Shown one piece after another: positions 36,903 through 49,229 of a DNA stretch of 64,000 nucleotides (the stretch's first letter is position 1; the number at the start of each line of letters is the position of its first letter). The notes beneath the pieces are model-generated. The model did not search any database, was not told where the DNA came from, and was given only the letters and a program-made list of their open reading frames with translations. A program made the translations under genes and the position numbers. The DNA comes from Azonexus sp. (GTDB taxonomy: Bacteria; Pseudomonadota; Gammaproteobacteria; Burkholderiales; Rhodocyclaceae): the NCBI GenBank assembly GCA_030696345.1, contig JAUYSK010000015.1:62001-126000 (forward strand), written 5' to 3'.

Positions 36903-38477
36903 GTGACTGCTCTTGATACCGAAATCGCCCGTCGGCGTACCTTTGCCATCATTTCCCACCCCGACGCGGGTAAGACGACGCTGACCGAAAAGCTGCTGTG
37001 GTTCGGCGGCGCCATCCAGGTAGCCGGCGAAGTGCGGGCCCGCAAGGCTTCGCGCCACGCTACGTCGGACTGGATGGAACTGGAAAAGCAGCGCGGCATC
37101 TCGGTGACCTCGTCGGTCATGCAGTTCCCCTACCGCGAATGCATGATCAATCTGCTCGACACGCCGGGCCACGAGGATTTTTCGGAAGACACGTACCGCA
37201 CGCTGACCGCTGTCGACTCGGCGGTGATGGTGATCGACTCGGTGAATGGCGTCGAGGCGCAGACCATCAAGCTGTTGAACGTTTGCCGCATGCGCGACAC
37301 GCCGATCCTGACTTTCATCAACAAGCTCGACCGCGAAGGCAAGGAGCCGATCGACCTGCTCGACGAAATCGAGTCGGTGCTCGGCATCCAGTGCGCGCCG
37401 ATGACCTGGCCGATCGGCATGGGCAAGCGTTTCCGCGGCGTCTATCACCTCTACGACGATGCCATCGCCTTCTTCGATCCGCAGGCCGAGAAGGGTACGG
37501 CCGAGATTATTCAGGGCCTCGACAACCCGCGTCTTGACGAGCTGATCGGCACGCAGGCTGACGAACTGCGTACTGACATCGAACTGGTCCGCGGCGCCTC
37601 GCACGCCTTCGATGCCGAGGCCTACCTTAACGGCAAGCAGTCGCCAGTCTTCTTTGGTTCGGCGGTCAACAACTTCGGTGTGCAGAGTCTGCTCGATGCC
37701 GTGGTTGACCTGTCGCCACCGCCGATTGCCCGGCCATCCACGACGCGCGAAGTGCTGCCGAATGAGCCGAAATTCTCCGGTTTCGTGTTCAAGATCCAGG
37801 CCAATATGGATCCCAAGCACCGTGACCGCATCGCGTTTTTGCGCGTCTGTTCCGGCCGCTTTGAACGGGGCATGAAGGTCAAGCAAGGAACCGGCGGCAA
37901 GTTTCTCGCGGTCAATAACGCCATCACCTTCATGGCGCGGGACCGCAGCACGACTGATGAAGCCTATCCCGGCGACATTATCGGCATCCCCAATCACGGC
38001 ACCATCCGTCTCGGCGAAACCTTCACCGAGGGCGAAGACCTGCGTTTCACCGGTATCCCGTCCTTTGCGCCGGAGCACTTCCGCTTGGCCCGCATCGCTA
38101 ATCCGCTGAAGATCAAGCAATTGCAAAAGGGCCTGCAGCAGTTGGCGGAGGAGGGGGCAACCCAGCTTTTCCGGCCGCTCTCCGGCAACGATCTGATTCT
38201 TGGTGCGGTTGGTACATTGCAGTTTGACGTCGTCGCCAGCCGTCTGGAATTTGAATATGGTGTGCAGGTGATCTTCGAGAGCTACAACTGCTCGACGGCG
38301 CGCTGGATTCATGGCGACCCGGTCGAACTACGTCAACTCTCCGACCGCTACAGCGCCAACGTGGCGCTCGATGGTGCGGAAGATCCGGTCTATCTGGCAC
38401 CGAACAATGTCTATCTGAACATGGTCAAAGAGAAGTATCCCAATTTGCGTTTCCTTGAGGCGCGCGAGGTAATCTGA
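36903..38477 (+). CDS. prfC: Peptide chain release factor 3
   Basis: A 524-residue translational GTPase that recycles RF1/RF2 from the ribosome. The GTP motifs are [15 protein letters not shown] (G1), [14 protein letters not shown] (G3) and FINKLDR (G4). [12 protein letters not shown] is the RF3 version of switch 1. The length is typical. The start is GTG 36903. moaE begins two bases after the stop. Confidence 0.96.
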   Translation: MTALDTEIARRRTFAIISHPDAGKTTLTEKLLWFGGAIQVAGEVRARKASRHATSDWMELEKQRGISVTSSVMQFPYRECMINLLDTPGHEDFSEDTYRTLTAVDSAVMVIDSVNGVEAQTIKLLNVCRMRDTPILTFINKLDREGKEPIDLLDEIESVLGIQCAPMTWPIGMGKRFRGVYHLYDDAIAFFDPQAEKGTAEIIQGLDNPRLDELIGTQADELRTDIELVRGASHAFDAEAYLNGKQSPVFFGSAVNNFGVQSLLDAVVDLSPPPIARPSTTREVLPNEPKFSGFVFKIQANMDPKHRDRIAFLRVCSGRFERGMKVKQGTGGKFLAVNNAITFMARDRSTTDEAYPGDIIGIPNHGTIRLGETFTEGEDLRFTGIPSFAPEHFRLARIANPLKIKQLQKGLQQLAEEGATQLFRPLSGNDLILGAVGTLQFDVVASRLEFEYGVQVIFESYNCSTARWIHGDPVELRQLSDRYSANVALDGAEDPVYLAPNNVYLNMVKEKYPNLRFLEAREVI

Positions 38478-38479
38478 TC

Positions 38480-38935
38480 ATGACGGTGCGGGTGCAGGAA
38501 GCTGATTTTGACCTTGGGGCGGAGTTGACCGCAGCAAGAGCGGGCGACAGCCGCGTTGGCGCACAGGTCAGTTTTCTTGGCCTGGTGCGCGACCTCAATG
38601 AAGGCGCCAGTGTTTCGGAAATGACGCTGGAACACTATCCGGGCATGACCGAAAAGGCACTTGAAGAGATTGTTGCCGAGGCCAAAGGGCGTTGGGATAT
38701 CTACGACGCGCTGGTCATTCACCGGGTCGGCCCGCTCAAGCCTTGTGACCAGATCGTGCTGGTAGCGGTGAACAGCGCCCATCGCGGTGAGGCGTTCGCC
38801 GCCTGCGAATTCATCATGGATTACCTGAAAACCCGTGCCCCGTTCTGGAAGCGGGAAGCGACTCCGGAAGGCGGACGCTGGGTTGATGCGCGAGAAACGG
38901 ACGATACAGCCGCGGCACGCTGGGACAAGCCGTAA
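38480..38935 (+). CDS. moaE: Molybdopterin synthase catalytic subunit
   Basis: A 151-residue large subunit of molybdopterin synthase, which moves sulfur from MoaD to cPMP. Family motifs are GAQVSFLGLVRD, LEHYPGMTEKALEEI, HRVGPLKPCD, HRGEAFAACEFIMDYLKTRAPFWKRE (with the catalytic lysines) and GGRWVDA. No moaD is adjacent. The pairing with prfC looks like simple co-transcription. Confidence 0.95.
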   Translation: MTVRVQEADFDLGAELTAARAGDSRVGAQVSFLGLVRDLNEGASVSEMTLEHYPGMTEKALEEIVAEAKGRWDIYDALVIHRVGPLKPCDQIVLVAVNSAHRGEAFAACEFIMDYLKTRAPFWKREATPEGGRWVDARETDDTAAARWDKP

Positions 38936-38961
38936 ACGAAAAAGGGAGGCCGCAGCCTCCC
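38936..38961 (-). terminator. Intrinsic terminator for the chemoreceptor gene
   Basis: Minus strand: GGGAGGC-TGCG-GCCTCCC followed by TTTTTCG, 19 bases after the chemoreceptor stop. The plus-strand read lacks a T-run, so it mainly serves the leftward gene. Confidence 0.8.
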
Positions 38962-38979
38962 GGTTGGTAGCGCGACTGA

Positions 38980-40686
38980 TCAGGTCTTGAACTGGCCGAC
39001 TGCCTGATGCAGTGAATCGGCCAAGGATTGCAGATGGCGCGCCGCATCGGCGGTATGTTTGACCGCGATGGCGCTTTCTTCCGACATCTGGGCAATGGTT
39101 TCGAGCTGATGGGCAATCTGGTTGCCGGCCTGGCTCTGTTCCTTGATCGAGTCGGAAATCCCGTTGACCACCTGAGTTACCCGCTCCGAGCCATCGCGAA
39201 TCCGGTTGATCGAATCGCCTGCCCGGTTGGCCAACTGGACGCCGTTGCTGACTTGCGTGACGCCGGCCTGCATGCTGCTGACGGCGCTGCGCGTGCCATT
39301 CTGGATTTTTGCCACCATGCCGGCGATTTCGGTAGTTGAAAGGCTGGTTCGTTCGGCCAGCTTGCGCACTTCGTCGGCAACTACGGCAAAGCCCCTACCT
39401 TGCTCACCAGCACGGGCCGCTTCGATGGCAGCATTGAGGGCCAGCAGGTTGGTCTGGTCGGCAATTTCCTTGATCGTGTTAACGATGGAGGTGATCTGGT
39501 CGGATTGTCGGCCAAGGTCTTCGACGATTTCAGACGATGATTGCACCGCTTCGGAAATCTTGCGCATTTCAGTTGCTGCACCGTGGATGATCTCGGCGCC
39601 TTCCCGGGAAATGGCACCGGCTTCCTGCGAAATGCCGTGCGCTTCCTGAGCGTTATCGCGAACCTGATCGATACTGACCGCCATTTCTTCGACGGAGGCA
39701 GCCATCGAGGATGCCGCATCGCTTTGCTGGCTGGCGCGGTCGGCAACTTCGTCGGATGCTTTCATCAATTGCCGGGCTGCGCTGGCGACCTGTTCGGCAT
39801 GGCCGGTGATGGTGGCGATCATTTGCCGCAGGGTGTTCTGCATGGTGCCAAGGTTGGAGAGCAGGCTGTCGGGGTTGCTCATCGAACATGTTACCGATGT
39901 CGCCAGATCTCCCGCTGCGATGCGACGGGTAATTGCTGTTGCTTCAGTCGGGTCGCCACCCAGCGTGTTGATGATGTTACGCGAGAGCAGCAGCAGCGAA
40001 ATGCCGACAAAACCGCCGATGCCCAGGCCCCAGAGCAGCAGCTTGATGGCATCGCTGCGGAATTTGGCATCGACGTCATCGATATAGATGCCGGAGCCGA
40101 TCACCCAGCCCCAGGGCTCAAATTTCTTGACATAGGAAAGCTTGGTGTACAGCTCACTGGTCGTGCCACCCGCGGCTAGCGGCTTTGGCCACTGGTATTC
40201 GACATAACCTTCGCTGGCACGCTCGACAACCTCAACAAAGGAAACGAAGAGGTTCCTGTTGTCCAGTTTGGTTTCGGCACCATTGATGCCGTCGCGGGCG
40301 AGCGTTGCCTTGTTGAATTTTGCGTCGTCAAGCACCTTGCCATCGAGGGATGGAACGGTTGGGTGCATGACCATTTTGGGTGCCGGTTTTTCCAGATTAT
40401 TTATCCAGAAATATTCAACCTTGTCATAGCGCATCGCCCGAACATCATCAATGGCGGCCTTCTTTGCATCCTCGACCGACATGCGACCATCGCGGGCCTC
40501 TTTTTCGTATCGGGAAACGGTGGCGTGGACAACTTCAACCAGATTGCGGAGCTTGTCCTGACGATCACCCATCATCTGGCTCTTGCCATTGATCAACAAG
40601 ACGGCAAATAACACGATCAGCGCTGCAATTGTTGCCAATGTCATTGCAGCGAGTTTGCCTCGCAACGTAAATCCGCTTGATGCCAT
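38980..40686 (-). CDS. Methyl-accepting chemotaxis protein with single Cache domain
   Basis: A 568-residue receptor with ATG 40686 behind GGGGGG. It has one N-terminal membrane helix, a periplasmic sCache_2-type sensor (about residues 35-195: KVEYFWINNLEKPAPKMVMHP, WGWVIGSGIYIDDVD), a second helix, a HAMP region and a long signalling coiled coil. The hairpin tip reads EIADQTNLLALNAAIEAARAGEQGRGFAVVADEVRKLAERT. Cache receptors of this type often sense short organic acids; the ligand is not visible from sequence. Confidence 0.93.
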   Translation of the reverse strand: MASSGFTLRGKLAAMTLATIAALIVLFAVLLINGKSQMMGDRQDKLRNLVEVVHATVSRYEKEARDGRMSVEDAKKAAIDDVRAMRYDKVEYFWINNLEKPAPKMVMHPTVPSLDGKVLDDAKFNKATLARDGINGAETKLDNRNLFVSFVEVVERASEGYVEYQWPKPLAAGGTTSELYTKLSYVKKFEPWGWVIGSGIYIDDVDAKFRSDAIKLLLWGLGIGGFVGISLLLLSRNIINTLGGDPTEATAITRRIAAGDLATSVTCSMSNPDSLLSNLGTMQNTLRQMIATITGHAEQVASAARQLMKASDEVADRASQQSDAASSMAASVEEMAVSIDQVRDNAQEAHGISQEAGAISREGAEIIHGAATEMRKISEAVQSSSEIVEDLGRQSDQITSIVNTIKEIADQTNLLALNAAIEAARAGEQGRGFAVVADEVRKLAERTSLSTTEIAGMVAKIQNGTRSAVSSMQAGVTQVSNGVQLANRAGDSINRIRDGSERVTQVVNGISDSIKEQSQAGNQIAHQLETIAQMSEESAIAVKHTADAARHLQSLADSLHQAVGQFKT

Positions 40687-40803
40687 GATTGCCCCCCGAT
40701 GAAGCGTTGTATGACTAAAGGACTATCTCTGCAATTTTTGTTTTTTCAAGAATACTATTTTTCTGAACAGTGTTTCCAGAAATTGTCGTCGAATAGCGCA
40801 ATG

Positions 40804-40832
40804 GTTGAAATTCGTCGAGTTGTCCTCATCTA
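40804..40832 (+). promoter_or_regulatory. Sigma-32 heat-shock promoter for clpB
   Basis: A -35 GTTGAAA (40804-40810) and a -10 CCTCATCTA (40824-40832) are separated by 13 bases. They match the heat-shock consensus CTTGAAA and CCCCATNT with few changes, 36 bases before the clpB ATG. Confidence 0.75.
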
Positions 40833-40867
40833 CTACCCATTCGAATTATTAGTTTCTGGAGAACTTC

Positions 40868-43459
<2,592 letters not shown>

Positions 43460-43482
43460 TAGGTTGATTGCCTGATGAAACG

Positions 43483-43512
43483 AGGCGGGGCCTTCATGGT
43501 CCCGCCTTTTTT
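43483..43512 (+). terminator. Intrinsic terminator after clpB
   Basis: AGGCGGGGCC and GGTCCCGCCT pair (one G-U) around TTCAT, followed by a T6 run, 24 bases past the clpB stop. Confidence 0.88.
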
Positions 43513-43529
43513 GCTTCTGTCAGCTCGGA

Positions 43530-43829
43530 CTAGCAGTTGCCTTTCTTTGCCTGGCCGGGTGGGCAGTGTCCGCCGCCCTGATGGGGGGCGCCTTTGTTCC
43601 CGCGGCCGGTGTAATATTTTTCGCCGCGCGGACCATTATGTTTTTTCCAGTAGTCCGGTTCGCGCCAATCGTAACCATCCCAGTAATAGCCGCGGTCGTT
43701 GCGGTTGCCGAACGTAATGCTGACACCGGGAGCGTCGACACGTACGTTACCCAGGTTGATGTTGACGTCCGCCGCGTTAGCCATCAACGGGGAGGCAGCG
43801 ATCAACGCTGCAAGCAGGACTTTTTTCAT
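43530..43829 (-). CDS. Small secreted protein, DUF2502/YpeC-like
   Basis: A protein of 99 residues with a clear signal peptide (MKKVLLAALIAASPLMANA), starting at ATG 43829 rather than the tracked 43844. The mature part has VSITFGNRNDRGYYWDGYDWREPDYWKKH, which recalls DUF2502 proteins, and a basic Gly/His/Lys tail with two cysteines. It is periplasmic or secreted and of unknown role. The 168 bases upstream (43830-43997), shared with the divergent DUF1684 gene, show no clear element. Confidence 0.72.
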   Translation of the reverse strand: MKKVLLAALIAASPLMANAADVNINLGNVRVDAPGVSITFGNRNDRGYYWDGYDWREPDYWKKHNGPRGEKYYTGRGNKGAPHQGGGHCPPGQAKKGNC

Positions 43830-43997
43830 TCGTAATTTCCTCAAAGAACACCTGGACAGAAAAAATCACAGGCTTGTTGGCGATTATCGGCCAAGTGGTG
43901 AATGAGCGGATAGCGAATCTTCAATGGCCTGAATGCCAGTCTTGCCGACACCCGGAGCTCCGGTAAGATGCTGGCCATCAGCGGGAAAGGAAATGCA

Positions 43998-44774
43998 TTG
44001 AGCGATATAGAGGAATGGCAACAGCGACGGCATGACGAACTGGCTGGGCCGGATAGCTGGCTGGGGATGCTCGGCCTGTTCTGGCTGGAACCCGGGCGCA
44101 ATGCGGTGGGCCATGCCGCTGATGCAGTGGTTCATTTGCCATCCGGGCCAGCGCATCTTGGCGATTTGCTGTGGGAGCAGGGGCGAGTTTTCTGGCAGCC
44201 AGCCGAAGGTGTTCGCCTTGAGCTGGAAACCGACCGGGCAGGAAAGCCTTCCTCGGTCGACCATGAAAACCTCTCATTTTTTATCGTTGACCGCGACAAT
44301 CGCCTTGCCGCCCGCTTGCGCGACCGAAATTGGGCGAGCAGCAAGCCTTTTGCGGGCCTTGAATACTTTCCCGATGATCCAGCGTGGTGTATCGAGGCGG
44401 CTTGGCAGGCGCTGACGCCGCCGCTCGCCTTGGAGGTGCCAAATGTCGCCGGTGACCTGAAAACTGTTCTGGTCTGCCATCAGGCGGTGTTTGAGGTGGG
44501 TGGAGAGTCAGTCACGCTGTTGCCAATGTCGGTGACCAACGATGAAGTGTTCTTTGTCTTTCGTGACCGTACCAGCGGCAAGGAAAGCTATGGCGCCGGG
44601 CGTTTCCTGAAAGCGACTGCTGCGGTCAACGGCAAAATTACCCTCAATTTCAATTTCGCCTATAACCCGCCCTGCGCCTTCACGCCGTTCGCTACCTGTC
44701 CGCTGCCACCGCCGGAAAACTGGCTGCCGTTCCCGGTTCCGGCCGGTGAAAAGCAGCCGCTCGGCAAACCATGA
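43998..44774 (+). CDS. DUF1684 family protein
   Basis: A protein of 258 residues. TTG 43998 has GGAAAGGA seven bases upstream and gives the family N-terminus (SDIEEWQQRRHDELAGPDSWLGMLGLFWLEPG); the tracked ATG 43968 is an alternative. DUF1684 landmarks also include FFVFRDRTSGKESYGAGRFL and LNFNFAYNPPCAFTPFATCPLPPPEN. It overlaps the exporter gene by four bases. The biochemical role is unknown. Confidence 0.85.
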   Translation: MSDIEEWQQRRHDELAGPDSWLGMLGLFWLEPGRNAVGHAADAVVHLPSGPAHLGDLLWEQGRVFWQPAEGVRLELETDRAGKPSSVDHENLSFFIVDRDNRLAARLRDRNWASSKPFAGLEYFPDDPAWCIEAAWQALTPPLALEVPNVAGDLKTVLVCHQAVFEVGGESVTLLPMSVTNDEVFFVFRDRTSGKESYGAGRFLKATAAVNGKITLNFNFAYNPPCAFTPFATCPLPPPENWLPFPVPAGEKQPLGKP

Positions 44775-46003
44775 ACAGCCAGCTCAACCAGCTGTCCGGC
44801 TTCCTGCGCAATCTGGCCGAAGCACTTCACATCAGCGGCATGCCGGCACAGGACCTTGAGCGGCATCTGAACGAGATCGGCAAGCGGCTTGGTGTCCATG
44901 TTGACAGTTTTGCCGTGCTCACCATGCTGACCCTGAACATCGTTGATGGCGCGGGAAATCAGCGCGTTGAAATGCTGCGCCTGCCTTCCTACGACTACAA
45001 CATGGCGCGCCTGATTGCCTTGGAGAGCCTGATCCGTGAGCTGGCAGACGTTGCCGCACTGGAGCGCTACGCCGGCAAGCTGAAGGCGATCATGTGCACG
45101 CCACCGTTGTGGAATGGCTGGAAATTCATGGTTTTTGGCTTCCTGCTTTCGGCCTCGGTGGCCGTTCTGCTACGCGGCGGCTGGGTCGAAATGTTCTGCG
45201 GCGGGCTGGTGGGCATGGCATTTGTCGGTGCGGCCCAGCATTTGGCCAATATTCCCCGACTCGGACCGGCGATCCCGGTGCTTCTGTGCACGGCGGCAGC
45301 GATTGCGGCGCATGCGCTGAGCCTGGTGTTTCCCGGCCAGGTCGCTTTCCTGACGGCAGTGGCCGGTGTGGTTTTGTTGTTGCCTGGCTTTACGCTGACC
45401 GTCGCCATGTCCGAACTCGCCACACAAAATCTGCTGGCTGGCACCGGGCGCCTGGTTGGCGCCTTCGTCCTGCTCTTCATGATGGGGGCCGGGCTGCTCA
45501 TCGGCAGCCAGATCAGCCAGCAAATTTTTCCTGGGTATCCGGTGCATATTCCTGAACCCTTGCCGGCCTGGGCGATCTGGCTGGCAATCGCCGCCCTCGG
45601 CGTCTCGCTGCTGGGTGTCTTGCAGGCGCCGCTACGTGCCGTGCATGTGCTGGTTGGTGGTTGCCTGCTGGCCTGGGCAGTCTATTCGGTGGTCAGCGTC
45701 GTGTTGGGTAGCGTCGTCGGCGCCTTCGCCGGGGCGCTCGCCGTCGCCAGTGCCGGACATCTTTATCACCATCTCACCGGCCAGCCCGATGTGCTGGTCA
45801 AAATCCCCGGGCTGATTACCCTGGTTCCCGGCAGCATGGGCTTTCGCGGGTTATATGCGCTGATGGAAAAGGACAGCGCCATCGGTATTGGTCTGCTGAC
45901 TGACATGCTGCTGATCGGCGCCGTGCTGGCGGTCGGACTGTTGCTGGCCGACAATCTTTCGCCGTTGCTGTTCGCCAAACTGGGGCGAAAGAAGGCAAGT
46001 TAG
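44771..46003 (+). CDS. Threonine/serine exporter family protein (ThrE type, fused YjjP-YjjB)
   Basis: A 410-residue inner-membrane protein with a cytoplasmic N-terminal part (residues 1-115, a YjjP-like DUF1212 domain) and about ten helices. PGFTLTVAMSELATQNLLAG lies in the first helical half, and KIPGLITLVPGSMGFRGLYAL is the second-half (YjjB/ThrE_2) signature. It is one polypeptide where E. coli uses two. It should export small amino acids or organic acids such as succinate. The start overlaps the DUF1684 stop (ATGA). Confidence 0.87.
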   Translation: MNSQLNQLSGFLRNLAEALHISGMPAQDLERHLNEIGKRLGVHVDSFAVLTMLTLNIVDGAGNQRVEMLRLPSYDYNMARLIALESLIRELADVAALERYAGKLKAIMCTPPLWNGWKFMVFGFLLSASVAVLLRGGWVEMFCGGLVGMAFVGAAQHLANIPRLGPAIPVLLCTAAAIAAHALSLVFPGQVAFLTAVAGVVLLLPGFTLTVAMSELATQNLLAGTGRLVGAFVLLFMMGAGLLIGSQISQQIFPGYPVHIPEPLPAWAIWLAIAALGVSLLGVLQAPLRAVHVLVGGCLLAWAVYSVVSVVLGSVVGAFAGALAVASAGHLYHHLTGQPDVLVKIPGLITLVPGSMGFRGLYALMEKDSAIGIGLLTDMLLIGAVLAVGLLLADNLSPLLFAKLGRKKAS

Positions 46004-46009
46004 TGCCGA

Positions 46010-46043
46010 GGCGGGGGCAGCCCATGCATGGGCTGCCCCCGCC
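46010..46043. terminator. Perfect 16-bp inverted repeat between convergent genes
   Basis: GGCGGGGGCAGCCCAT and its exact reverse complement flank a two-base centre. It lies between the exporter and the convergent aminotransferase. It should form a very stable RNA hairpin both ways; T-runs are short (a TTTT after ten bases on the plus strand), so it may stabilise 3' ends or form a cruciform as well as terminate. Confidence 0.7.
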
Positions 46044-46051
46044 GGTAGCTT

Positions 46052-47188
46052 TTACCCTGCGGCCTGAACCGCTTCCAGCGCCTTGGCCAGCGTGTTAACC
46101 GTGCGTTCCGGATTGTGCAGTTTTTCCAGCCCGAACAGCCCGATGCGGAAGCTGCGGAAGTCGGCCGGTTCGTCGCACTGCAGTGGCACGCCGGAGGCGG
46201 ACTGGACGCCGGCGGCGAGGAATTTTTTGCACGACTGAATATCCGGGTCGCTGGTGTAGCTGACAACGACACCGGGAGCCTGGAAGCCTTCTGCAGCAAC
46301 ACTCTTGAAGCTTTTTCCAACGAGCAGTTCGCGGACTTGGCGGCCAAGTTCATATTGTTCCTGGCAAACCTTGTCGAAACCGTAGGCTTCGGTTTCCAGC
46401 ATGACGTCGCGCATCGTTGCCAGCGCATCAGTCGGCATCGTCGCGTGATAGGCATGGCCCCCGTTTTCGAAGGCTTCCATGATCTGCAGCCACTTCTTCA
46501 GGTCGCAGGCAAAGCTGGTGCTGGTCGTCGCATCAATGCGCGCCCGAGCCCGTTCGCCGAGCATGACCAGAGCACAACAGGGCGAACCGCTCCAGCCTTT
46601 TTGCGGGGCGCTGATCAGGACGTCGATACCGCTTGCCGCCATATCGACCCAGACTGTGCCGGAAGCGATGCAATCGAGGACAAAAAGGCCGTCGACCGCG
46701 CGCACTGCCTCGCCAACGGCTTTCAGGTAGTCGTCCGGCAGGATCATTCCGGAGGAAGTTTCAACGTGCGGGGCAAAGACCACCGCCGGCTTGTGTTCGA
46801 GAATGGCGGCAACCACCTCTTCAATCGGTGCCGGCGCAAACGGAGCCTGGGTGCCACTGCCAATCTGGCGCGCCTTGAGCACGATGCTTTCGGCAGGAAT
46901 ACGGCCCATGTCGAAAATCTGGGTCCAGCGGAAGCTGAACCAGCCGTTGCGGATGACCAGAACTTTCTGGTCGCTGGCGAACTGGCGGGCGACTGCTTCC
47001 ATGCCGAAGGTGCCGCTGCCCGGAACGACGATGGCGGCTTTGGCGTTGTAGACCGTTTTCAGAATCCGCGAAATGTCCTTCATCACGCCCTGGAAGCGTT
47101 GCGACATGTGGTTCAGGGCGCGGTCGGTATAGACCACCGAGTATTCGAGCAGGCCTTGGGGATCGGGTTGGGGTAGCAGGGCGGGCAT
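46052..47188 (-). CDS. Class V aminotransferase (alanine/serine-glyoxylate type)
   Basis: A PLP enzyme of 378 residues starting at ATG 47188 behind GGAGAG. VVPGSGTFGMEAVARQF binds the cofactor phosphate, LDCIASGTVWVDMAASGIDVLIS carries the Asp region, and ISAPQKGWSGSPCCALVML gives the Schiff-base Lys. It is closest in style to alanine-glyoxylate and serine-pyruvate aminotransferases. The exact donor and acceptor are not determinable by eye. Confidence 0.87.
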   Translation of the reverse strand: MPALLPQPDPQGLLEYSVVYTDRALNHMSQRFQGVMKDISRILKTVYNAKAAIVVPGSGTFGMEAVARQFASDQKVLVIRNGWFSFRWTQIFDMGRIPAESIVLKARQIGSGTQAPFAPAPIEEVVAAILEHKPAVVFAPHVETSSGMILPDDYLKAVGEAVRAVDGLFVLDCIASGTVWVDMAASGIDVLISAPQKGWSGSPCCALVMLGERARARIDATTSTSFACDLKKWLQIMEAFENGGHAYHATMPTDALATMRDVMLETEAYGFDKVCQEQYELGRQVRELLVGKSFKSVAAEGFQAPGVVVSYTSDPDIQSCKKFLAAGVQSASGVPLQCDEPADFRSFRIGLFGLEKLHNPERTVNTLAKALEAVQAAG

Positions 47189-47262
47189 GGGGTCTCTCCA
47201 GATATTTTTAGGGGGTAGCAAATACGTAAACCGGCAGGATAACCGGAAGCCTTGAGGGTGCG

Positions 47263-48012
47263 CTAGTCAGGGTGCTGCTGGGGCATTTCCTGTTTTCGCA
47301 CCTCGGCAACATGGTCAGAGACAATCGTTCCGTCGACCAGTTCGATGATTCGGTCACAGCGCGCGGCAAGGCGCGGGTCGTGGGTGACGATGAGGAAGGT
47401 TGTCTGCTGGGAAACATTGACCTCGCGCATCAGCGCAAAGACGCTGTCGGCTGATTTGGTGTCGAGATTACCCGTCGGTTCATCGGCCAGCACCAGGGAT
47501 GGCTGCATGGTCAGGGCGCGGGCAATGGCAACGCGCTGTTGCTGGCCGCCGGACATCTGGTTAGCCTGGTGATTGGCCTGGGCGGTCAGGCCCACCTGAT
47601 CGAGCAATTTGGCCGCCCTCTGGCGCATTTCATCATCGGGGCGGCCGCGTTCAACCAGCAGCGGCATCATGACGTTTTCCAGTGCGGTAAAGGCTGGAAT
47701 CAGGTGGTGATGCTGGAAGACGAAGCCGATACTGCGTCCGCGCAATCGGGTCAGGGCGCCGTCGTCGAGGCTGCCGGTTTCCTGGCCGTCAATCAGCAAT
47801 CGGCCGCTGCTTGGACGGTCGAGCAGACCGATCAGGTTGAGCAGGGTGCTCTTGCCTGAACCGGAGGGGCCGATCAGGGCGGCGAATTCGCCCCGTTGCA
47901 AGCGTAGATTGATGCCGTGCAGCACCTCGGTTTCGACTTCGGAGCCGGTGGCATAGGATTTGTGGATGTCCTCCAGTTCGAGAACTGGTCCATCGAATTT
48001 TGCCTCAGCCAC
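47263..48012 (-). CDS. ABC transporter ATPase, MacB/LolD type
   Basis: A 249-residue ATPase with Walker [17 protein letters not shown]-loop [11 protein letters not shown], signature [15 protein letters not shown], Walker [13 protein letters not shown] and H-loop THD. It overlaps the permease gene by eight bases and completes a fusion protein-permease-ATPase set read leftward from 50462. Confidence 0.92.
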   Translation of the reverse strand: MAEAKFDGPVLELEDIHKSYATGSEVETEVLHGINLRLQRGEFAALIGPSGSGKSTLLNLIGLLDRPSSGRLLIDGQETGSLDDGALTRLRGRSIGFVFQHHHLIPAFTALENVMMPLLVERGRPDDEMRQRAAKLLDQVGLTAQANHQANQMSGGQQQRVAIARALTMQPSLVLADEPTGNLDTKSADSVFALMREVNVSQQTTFLIVTHDPRLAARCDRIIELVDGTIVSDHVAEVRKQEMPQQHPD

Positions 48013-49222
48013 GAATCGCCACCACTGGGTCTAAGCTGGCCGCCCGCCGGGCCGGTATCAGGGCAGAAAAAATGCCGACCAGCGTGGCGCCGGCGGCGGA
48101 AATGGCAAACAGTTCGGGCTCGACGGTAATCATGAACATCGGCGTGCCATCCGGATTCAGCGCCAGTGCCCGCCAAAGCGCCAGGAAGACCCAGGCAAGG
48201 CTGGAGCCGAGGACCGAGCCCAGCAGGCCGACGATGCCGCCCTGGATCAGGAAAGTGCGCAGCATCTGACCACGGGTGGCGCCCATGGCGCGCAGGATGC
48301 CGATTTCTTTCGAGCGCTGCACTACCGAAACGACCAGCACACTGGCGATGCCGAAGGCCACCGAAAGGCCGATGAAAAAGCGGATGACGTTGCTGGAGAT
48401 CTTTTGTGAGGTCAGGGCCGTGAAAAACTGGGCATTGGTCTTGATCCAGCTATCTGCCTGCAGGCCGGTTTCGCGGGCAATGCGCAGGGCGATGGCATCG
48501 GCGGCGTACATGTCGCGCAGGCCGAGGTCGATGCTCGAAACGCCACCGACGAGGTCAAGCAGGGTTTGCGCGCTGCGCAGACCGACATAGACATTGCGCG
48601 CATTGACGCCCTTGTTGCCAAGGTCGAAGAGGCCAGTGATGGTCAGGGTGTCGGTGGTGCCGTTGCTGCTGTTGATTCTCAGCTTGTCGCCAACGCTGGC
48701 GCCGAGATCCTTGGCCAGTTCGATGCCGATCACCGTTTCGCCGGCATTCAGGCGCAGCCGGCCGGCGACCATTTTTTCATCGAGCGCGATGATCCGGTTG
48801 TAGTTGTCTGGCTCAATGCCGATCAGCGTCACCGATTTGTTGGCATTACCGCGCACGGCAAAGGCTGGCCCGGAGGCAATGGGGGAAACCGCGGCAATTT
48901 CAGGCATTTCTGCCAGTCGACCGCGCAATTTTTGCCACTGGTCAATCGATCGTAGCCGCTGGGCCTGCTTTTGCAGGATCGGGCCAAGCGTGCTGTCGCG
49001 CTGCGGACGGGCGACTTCCTCGGGGGGCAGGATGACGACATGGGCCTGCGAACTCAGGGTTCGGCGAACCAGGTTGGACTGCAGGCCGGAGAGCAGGGCT
49101 GACATGAAGACGATGACCGAGACGCCCACACCGACGCCGACAATGATCAGCAGGCTCTGCATTCGTCCTTCGCGCAGGAAGCGGGTCGCCGCGATCCATT
49201 CAAACGGTAGCCAAGGATACAT
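48005..49222 (-). CDS. ABC transporter permease, MacB/FtsX type
   Basis: A 405-residue permease from ATG 49222 ([34 protein letters not shown]); the tracked start two codons earlier is TTG. It has one N-terminal helix, a large periplasmic domain (about residues 45-275) and three C-terminal helices with [19 protein letters not shown]. It works with the adjacent ATPase and HlyD-type protein, probably exporting a small molecule, peptide or lipid. Confidence 0.9.
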   Translation of the reverse strand: MYPWLPFEWIAATRFLREGRMQSLLIIVGVGVGVSVIVFMSALLSGLQSNLVRRTLSSQAHVVILPPEEVARPQRDSTLGPILQKQAQRLRSIDQWQKLRGRLAEMPEIAAVSPIASGPAFAVRGNANKSVTLIGIEPDNYNRIIALDEKMVAGRLRLNAGETVIGIELAKDLGASVGDKLRINSSNGTTDTLTITGLFDLGNKGVNARNVYVGLRSAQTLLDLVGGVSSIDLGLRDMYAADAIALRIARETGLQADSWIKTNAQFFTALTSQKISSNVIRFFIGLSVAFGIASVLVVSVVQRSKEIGILRAMGATRGQMLRTFLIQGGIVGLLGSVLGSSLAWVFLALWRALALNPDGTPMFMITVEPELFAISAAGATLVGIFSALIPARRAASLDPVVAIRG

Positions 49223-49229
49223 TGGCAAC

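Noticed and set aside
36813-38312. 499-aa minus-strand ORF opposite prfC
   Set aside because: Antisense shadow of release factor 3.
46115-47176. 353-aa plus-strand ORF opposite the aminotransferase
   Set aside because: Antisense shadow; the sense frame has the PLP-Lys motif and a good ribosome site.
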